Virus record (IMG/VR): IMGVR_UViG_3300028423_001190
Location: 1 to 27,053 of that record
Strand: one strand, 5' to 3'
Source: a virus
Length of the DNA: 27,053 nt
A model generated the notes under the pieces. That model was not told the origin of the DNA, did not search any database, and saw only the letters and a program-made list of their open reading frames with translations. A program made the translations under genes and the position numbers. Positions 23,655 to 27,053 of this stretch are shown here, one piece after another (positions within the stretch are counted from its first letter, which is position 1; each line of letters opens with the position of its first letter).

Positions 23655-24500
23655 TTAAAATGAATTTGTAACCGATGCAGAAGGACTGGAAACAGTGACT
23701 GCGTTAGCTGCGCTTAAGGTAGAAAGTTCAAATTCAATATCGGCAGCTACTGATTCTTGTATTCCGCCGGCAATCGACCCCGGCCGGCCAGCGTCTGAAT
23801 CTGATTCTGGTCCATCATTTACAAGAGTAATTCTAAAACTAATAGACGAAGAAGTTTGTTCTCTTGCTTCAATTTGCCAGTTTTCGATTAGATCGTTCCA
23901 GAAGCTACCTCTCTGGGTTGATACATTTGTTACAGTACCCTGAAATCTAATTTCTCCGCCTGCGTTGAAGAAATATCTTCTATCGTTAGCAGATGCAAAT
24001 TCTACTAGGAAGATGGTGTCAATCAATCCGTTCCAAGAATTGGTTCTAACAGAGCTAGACAGTACATTTATTTCCTGTTGGTTTACTGCGATATTAAATC
24101 GGTTACTTTCTAGAGTATCTATAAGAGCAAAAAAGTCATTTATTCCTTTAGTTGCATCGCCGTTTAAAAACGTCTTAGAGCCGTCTAGCTGATGATCTAT
24201 ATCTGTGCCAGATTGATCTGCTCCTACTATATCACCTTGAGAAAAACTGTTGATGTCTGTAGGCTCACCTTGTTGGTGCTCATTAACAGTATTAAAATCT
24301 GATCTCAAGTTATTAAGCTGTTGAGCCAAAATCGAGTCGCCATCTAATAACGTCAAGTCTGTTATTTGTTCTACCGGAGAAGAGGACACAGGTTGTCCAT
24401 ACCCGAACGTGTTTTCACCGACACCTAAAATTTTAGATATTCTTGATTGTAATCCGTTGTATACTTCTGCGGTAATTGAATTGGAAGAATTAACAGCCAT
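23655..24500 (-). CDS. Virion structural (tail) protein, paralogue A
   Basis: A 281-residue structural protein. The N-terminus, SITAEVYNGLQSRISKILG...TFGYGQ, is a shared start of this protein type in T4-like marine phages (from memory). The C-terminal half (NSWNGLIDTIFLVEF, RRYFFNAGGEIRFQG, SFWNDLIENWQIEAREQ) is a beta-rich domain of the kind that makes fibre or baseplate-associated proteins. The next gene upstream encodes a paralogue with the same architecture, and two blocks of DNA are identical between them. It has its own late promoter at 24523-24530 and an AGAGATG ribosome binding site. The gene ends right next to the early promoter of the metabolic operon, without a visible terminator. 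Confidence 0.82.
   Translation of the reverse strand: MAVNSSNSITAEVYNGLQSRISKILGVGENTFGYGQPVSSSPVEQITDLTLLDGDSILAQQLNNLRSDFNTVNEHQQGEPTDINSFSQGDIVGADQSGTDIDHQLDGSKTFLNGDATKGINDFFALIDTLESNRFNIAVNQQEINVLSSSVRTNSWNGLIDTIFLVEFASANDRRYFFNAGGEIRFQGTVTNVSTQRGSFWNDLIENWQIEAREQTSSSISFRITLVNDGPESDSDAGRPGSIAGGIQESVAADIEFELSTLSAANAVTVSSPSASVTNSF
23727..23783. repeat. 57-base exact repeat, copy A (virion paralogues)
   Basis: Identical over 57 bases to 24636-24692. It lies in the C-terminal coding part of the structural gene and encodes GSIAGGIQESVAADIEFE. Bases before and after the block differ between the copies. Confidence 0.9.
23805..23880. repeat. 76-base exact repeat, copy A (virion paralogues)
   Basis: Identical over 76 bases to 24714-24789, at the same 909-base offset as the 57-base repeat. 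It encodes WQIEAREQTSSSISFRITLV and the following NDGPE. At its 5' end on the coding strand the paralogue carries about ten extra residues, so the edge of identity coincides with an indel. Confidence 0.9.
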
Positions 24501-24522
24501 TTTACATCTCTAGTTATATGCG

Positions 24523-24530
24523 TATTTATT
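24523..24530 (-). promoter_or_regulatory. T4-type late promoter (AATAAATA)
   Basis: AATAAATACG on the - strand, 23 bases upstream of the ATG of the structural gene ending at 24500, matches the NATAAATA late promoter core. Confidence 0.68.
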
Positions 24531-24560
24531 GCTGTTTAAAAACACGGATATAAAGATTGA

Positions 24561-25481
24561 TTAGGAAAAACTGTTTATTAAATTAATCGTTGGAAATTGA
24601 GTCACGACAGTTCCGCTAGCTTTCATAGCAGAATATTCAAATTCAATATCGGCAGCTACTGATTCTTGTATTCCGCCGGCAATCGACCCCGGATCGCCAG
24701 CGTCAAAATCACCTTCTGGTCCATCATTTACAAGAGTAATTCTAAAACTAATAGACGAAGAAGTTTGTTCTCTTGCTTCAATTTGCCAGAAACTGTCGCC
24801 GTATAATCCCGAAGGGTTTTCTATTAGATCGTTCCAAAAGCTGCCTCTTTGCGAGGATACAGCCGTAACAATCCCTTGAAATCTAAGCTGGCCACCTGCG
24901 TTAAAAAAATATCTTCTCTGATCGGCGTCTGTGAATGTTACTTCGATTTCTGATTGGATACTTCCGTTCCAGGCATTTGTCCTTCTATCTATTTCCAGCA
25001 TCTGTAATTGTTGCTGTGTAGAATCGATTTTAAATCTATTTTGTTGAGATTCTATTTGGCTAACAATTTCTACAAGATTATTAAATCCTTTGGTTTCGTC
25101 GGTATTGGTATAGGTATAATTATCACTATTATCTACTGTCACCGACGTGGCAGACTGGTCGGCGCCTATTACGTCTGCTTCGTCTGCAGTTTGAAAATTA
25201 TTGTCTGCCGAGCCTGCACCTTTAAATAGCCCAACGTCTAATGCTGAACCTGTTTGATGAATAAAGATACGAGATATATCATCTCTAATATTATTAAATT
25301 CTTCGGCTGTTATATTCGTAGCATTTGATTCGCCAGTTGCGGTCGGACCACTTACCTGTTGACTTTTAACCTGTTGCCCGTAGCCAAAGGTTTGAGAACC
25401 TTGACCTAAAACCTGTTGAACTCTGCTTTGAAGACTGTTATAGTCTGCTGCTGTAATGCTGTCGCCTGTGTTAATTGCCAT
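24561..25481 (-). CDS. Virion structural (tail) protein, paralogue B
   Basis: A 306-residue paralogue of the 23655-24500 product. It begins MAINTGDSITAADYNSLQSR and continues VLGQGSQTFGYGQ; the middle (DVIGADQSATSV, FNNLVEIVSQIESQQNRF) aligns with the equivalent parts of A, and the C-terminal domain is nearly the same from RRYFFNAGG onward. An extra segment (NPSGLYGDS) follows SFWNDLIE. The likely role is a fibre or baseplate-associated virion protein. A late promoter lies at 25508-25515. Two paralogues side by side with shared C-terminal DNA suggest partner subunits or alternative receptor-binding tips. Confidence 0.82.
   Translation of the reverse strand: MAINTGDSITAADYNSLQSRVQQVLGQGSQTFGYGQQVKSQQVSGPTATGESNATNITAEEFNNIRDDISRIFIHQTGSALDVGLFKGAGSADNNFQTADEADVIGADQSATSVTVDNSDNYTYTNTDETKGFNNLVEIVSQIESQQNRFKIDSTQQQLQMLEIDRRTNAWNGSIQSEIEVTFTDADQRRYFFNAGGQLRFQGIVTAVSSQRGSFWNDLIENPSGLYGDSFWQIEAREQTSSSISFRITLVNDGPEGDFDAGDPGSIAGGIQESVAADIEFEYSAMKASGTVVTQFPTINLINSFS
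24636..24692. repeat. 57-base exact repeat, copy B (virion paralogues)
   Basis: Second copy of the block at 23727-23783, in structural paralogue B. Confidence 0.9.
24714..24789. repeat. 76-base exact repeat, copy B (virion paralogues)
   Basis: Second copy of the block at 23805-23880, in structural paralogue B. Between this block and the 57-base block the two genes differ at several positions over about 21 bases. Confidence 0.9.
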
Positions 25482-25507
25482 AATTATAAATCCGTTAAAT
25501 ACGCACT

Positions 25508-25515
25508 TATTTATG
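25508..25515 (-). promoter_or_regulatory. T4-type late promoter (CATAAATA)
   Basis: CATAAATAAG on the - strand, 27 bases upstream of the ATG at 25481, matches the late promoter core. It overlaps the last codons of the upstream tail fibre gene (which ends at 25511). Confidence 0.65.
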
Positions 25516-26995
25516 TCTTAATAAAGCATTCTACAAGCTTTTCGTCCTGTTCTTTATCTGATTCTAAAGCAACAGCAAAAAAGTCACCGTTACCTTCGGT
25601 TGACCCGATTCCATTGTCAGCAGCGTATATCTTATCACCTTTGTTAACACTTCCTACAATTCTCACCGGTGTTCTGCCAGTAAGTGCTACAGGCTGTCCT
25701 TCTGCAGTTGCATTCATAAGATAAGCAGGATTTTGAGAAATCACTCCAATAATCACATCATTCTCTGCTGCTACACACACTTCGTGATTTCCGTGTTGGC
25801 AAATAGTAAGCACCGTTCCCACTGGATATTCTCTATCGGTGTGGTAAATTTCAGCAAGGTCGGCATACTTTGCAGTAAGAGCAGTCCCTCTAAATAAATT
25901 TGCACGAAGATCGCCGGATGCATCTCTTACTGCTACCGTATTAGGAGTAGCTTGTACATCTCCAAATCTTTTGCTTCCGCCCACAAGCAGTGCATTAGTT
26001 TGTTCGCTTACGCCCCAAAAAATGTCTGCATAAACTTCTGCAAACGTATCATCTGCTTCGCCTATTGTAACCGATTCTTTATTTCCATCGCCGTCTTTGC
26101 CTGGTCGAATACTGTCTGGCCTAATTATTAGAGAATTTTTTGCGGCGCTGCTGCCTTCTGGTTTTGCCCCAAGTTTGATTACCTCGCCTACTTCGTTGGA
26201 TATAACAGCTTCTTTGTCGTTTACAATTTCGACAAGCAAGTCACCTTCGTTACCAACTGTGAAACCAAAGTCTGAAAATTCTACTAATTCTGTAAACCCT
26301 GCATCGTCTAACGTAATATAACTTGAAGCATCTTTGCCCCCAAGTTGGTTAGCGTTAGCAGCGGTCCCCCAGAAAATATGATCCGTGCTTGTAACTCCGC
26401 CGGTGGCAAGGAGTGTATTTACAAGAGTGATTCCCTTTTTAACAATGTCAAATCCAGGAATTGCATTTTCAGGGGTGGCTTGAATTTGGAACTCTTCATT
26501 GGAAATTATATGAACTACAAAATCGTTTAAAACACTTACAATTACAGAATGAGATACTCCAGTAGTATCTATTAGCACACGGCTCTGCATCTGGGTAATA
26601 CCTTCGCCGGCATCCTGAGGTCCAACAAGAATAAAATCGGTTCCGTTGTAAGCGTATAGTTGTTCGTTTGCTGAATCCCACCAAAAGTCACCTTCAGTAA
26701 GTCCGGTGGGAGCAGAATCGCTAATTTCAGCTCCGCCTGTTGTTTTAAATTGAGTACCGTCGTAAAATTTCAGTTTATCGTTGCTGGCGTCGAACCATAT
26801 CTGACCACTAACTGGCTTAGGAGGAGGATTTGGGTTAGCAAAATTTTCCAATAGAAACACAAAGTTTTCGTTTTGTATTTCTCCGTATCCTGCATAGTTT
26901 CTACCTACCAGTTTTATATCTGTGTTAGTATCTATAGTGCCGTCTTCGACGGTAGTAAGTGTTGTGCCGTCGAATCTATTGATAGTATAAGCCAT
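25511..26995 (-). CDS. Large tail fibre-like structural protein
   Basis: A 494-residue virion protein starting MAYTINRFDGTTLTTVEDGT. The N-terminal third contains two copies of an IWFDASNDKLKFYDGTQF / FWWDSANEQLYAYNGTDF motif (about 67-85 and 102-120), a hallmark of fibre-like proteins in T4-like marine phages. The C-terminus, KYADLAEIYHTDREYPVGTVLTI through QPVALTGRTPVRIVGSVNKGDKI, resembles the Peptidase_G2-type autocleavage domain of phage fibres and spikes; I cannot confirm its catalytic residues. A late promoter (27020-27027) and an AGGGG ribosome binding site precede it. GC content is visibly higher here than in the metabolic region. It is likely to be a baseplate- or fibre-associated adhesin component. 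Confidence 0.86.
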   Translation of the reverse strand: MAYTINRFDGTTLTTVEDGTIDTNTDIKLVGRNYAGYGEIQNENFVFLLENFANPNPPPKPVSGQIWFDASNDKLKFYDGTQFKTTGGAEISDSAPTGLTEGDFWWDSANEQLYAYNGTDFILVGPQDAGEGITQMQSRVLIDTTGVSHSVIVSVLNDFVVHIISNEEFQIQATPENAIPGFDIVKKGITLVNTLLATGGVTSTDHIFWGTAANANQLGGKDASSYITLDDAGFTELVEFSDFGFTVGNEGDLLVEIVNDKEAVISNEVGEVIKLGAKPEGSSAAKNSLIIRPDSIRPGKDGDGNKESVTIGEADDTFAEVYADIFWGVSEQTNALLVGGSKRFGDVQATPNTVAVRDASGDLRANLFRGTALTAKYADLAEIYHTDREYPVGTVLTICQHGNHEVCVAAENDVIIGVISQNPAYLMNATAEGQPVALTGRTPVRIVGSVNKGDKIYAADNGIGSTEGNGDFFAVALESDKEQDEKLVECFIKT

Positions 26996-27019
26996 TATGG
27001 TAAACCCCTGTTATGAGTG

Positions 27020-27027
27020 TATTTATC
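27020..27027 (-). promoter_or_regulatory. T4-type late promoter (GATAAATA)
   Basis: GATAAATACAC on the - strand, 25 bases upstream of the ATG at 26995, repeats the same octamer seen at 317-324 on the + strand. Confidence 0.7.
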
Positions 27028-27053
27028 GTTGCTCGCTACAATTCTGTATCACT

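Noticed and set aside
25008-25229. + strand open frame inside virion paralogue B
   Set aside because: It is antisense to a strongly supported structural gene, with Ile/Val/Cys-rich composition and no upstream signals.
27036-27053. Possible last five codons and TAG stop of another - strand gene running in from the right edge
   Set aside because: The frame AGT GAT ACA GAA TTG TAG is open and well placed, but 18 bases are too few to support a coding call.

Overview
The window looks like part of the genome of a low-GC marine T4-like myovirus (tailed phage). The evidence is the compact, overlapping gene order, structural proteins of the tail-fibre type common in cyanophages and SAR11 phages, and four T4-type late promoter motifs (NATAAATA), one ahead of each structural gene or pair. 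The host (picocyanobacterium, SAR11 or another) cannot be fixed from this window. No tRNA, rRNA, CRISPR array, IS element or integrase is visible, and no intergenic gap exceeds about 60 bases.

Layout. (1) Left edge, + strand: the tail end of a small conserved phage protein (to 301), a late promoter, then a tail fibre-like protein (355-1530). (2) + strand metabolic run 1527-6661: fatty acid desaturase, miniature PLP aminotransferase-like protein, Asp/Asn beta-hydroxylase-like 2OG oxygenase, unknown protein, a second 2OG oxygenase, and a B12-type radical SAM enzyme. (3) - strand metabolic run 23597 down to 6663: small conserved phage protein, two glycosyltransferase-like proteins, an unknown, a GT-A-like protein, two tandem twitch radical SAM enzymes, a repeat-containing GT-A-like protein, a methyltransferase, four more radical SAM enzymes plus a stand-alone cysteine-rich domain, two related unknown proteins, two TauD-like oxygenases, a mini-SDR and another Asp/Asn-hydroxylase-like protein. 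(4) Right edge, - strand: two paralogous virion proteins (23655-25481) and a large tail fibre-like protein (25511-26995), each preceded by a late promoter.

The two metabolic runs converge and meet with one base between their stop codons (6661/6663). The structural genes on both sides also read inward. A near-perfect sigma70 promoter (TTGACT, 17 bp, TATAAT) lies in the gap at 23598-23654. It probably drives the - strand run as an early operon, while the + strand run sits behind a late promoter.

The striking feature is chemical density: seven radical SAM enzymes, five non-haem Fe(II)/2OG oxygenases, a di-iron desaturase, an SDR, a PLP enzyme, a methyltransferase and four GT-like proteins in about 22 kb. 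This is best read as a phage-borne tailoring pathway acting on a host or virion glycan, lipid, protein or small molecule. I found no RiPP precursor peptide and cannot name the product. The most unusual parts are a cysteine-rich domain that is fused to one radical SAM enzyme but separate beside another, a TauD-like enzyme with an HxN motif where HxD is expected, the arrangement GT / rSAM / rSAM / GT of paralogues, and two sets of exact DNA repeats marking recent duplication or domain exchange.
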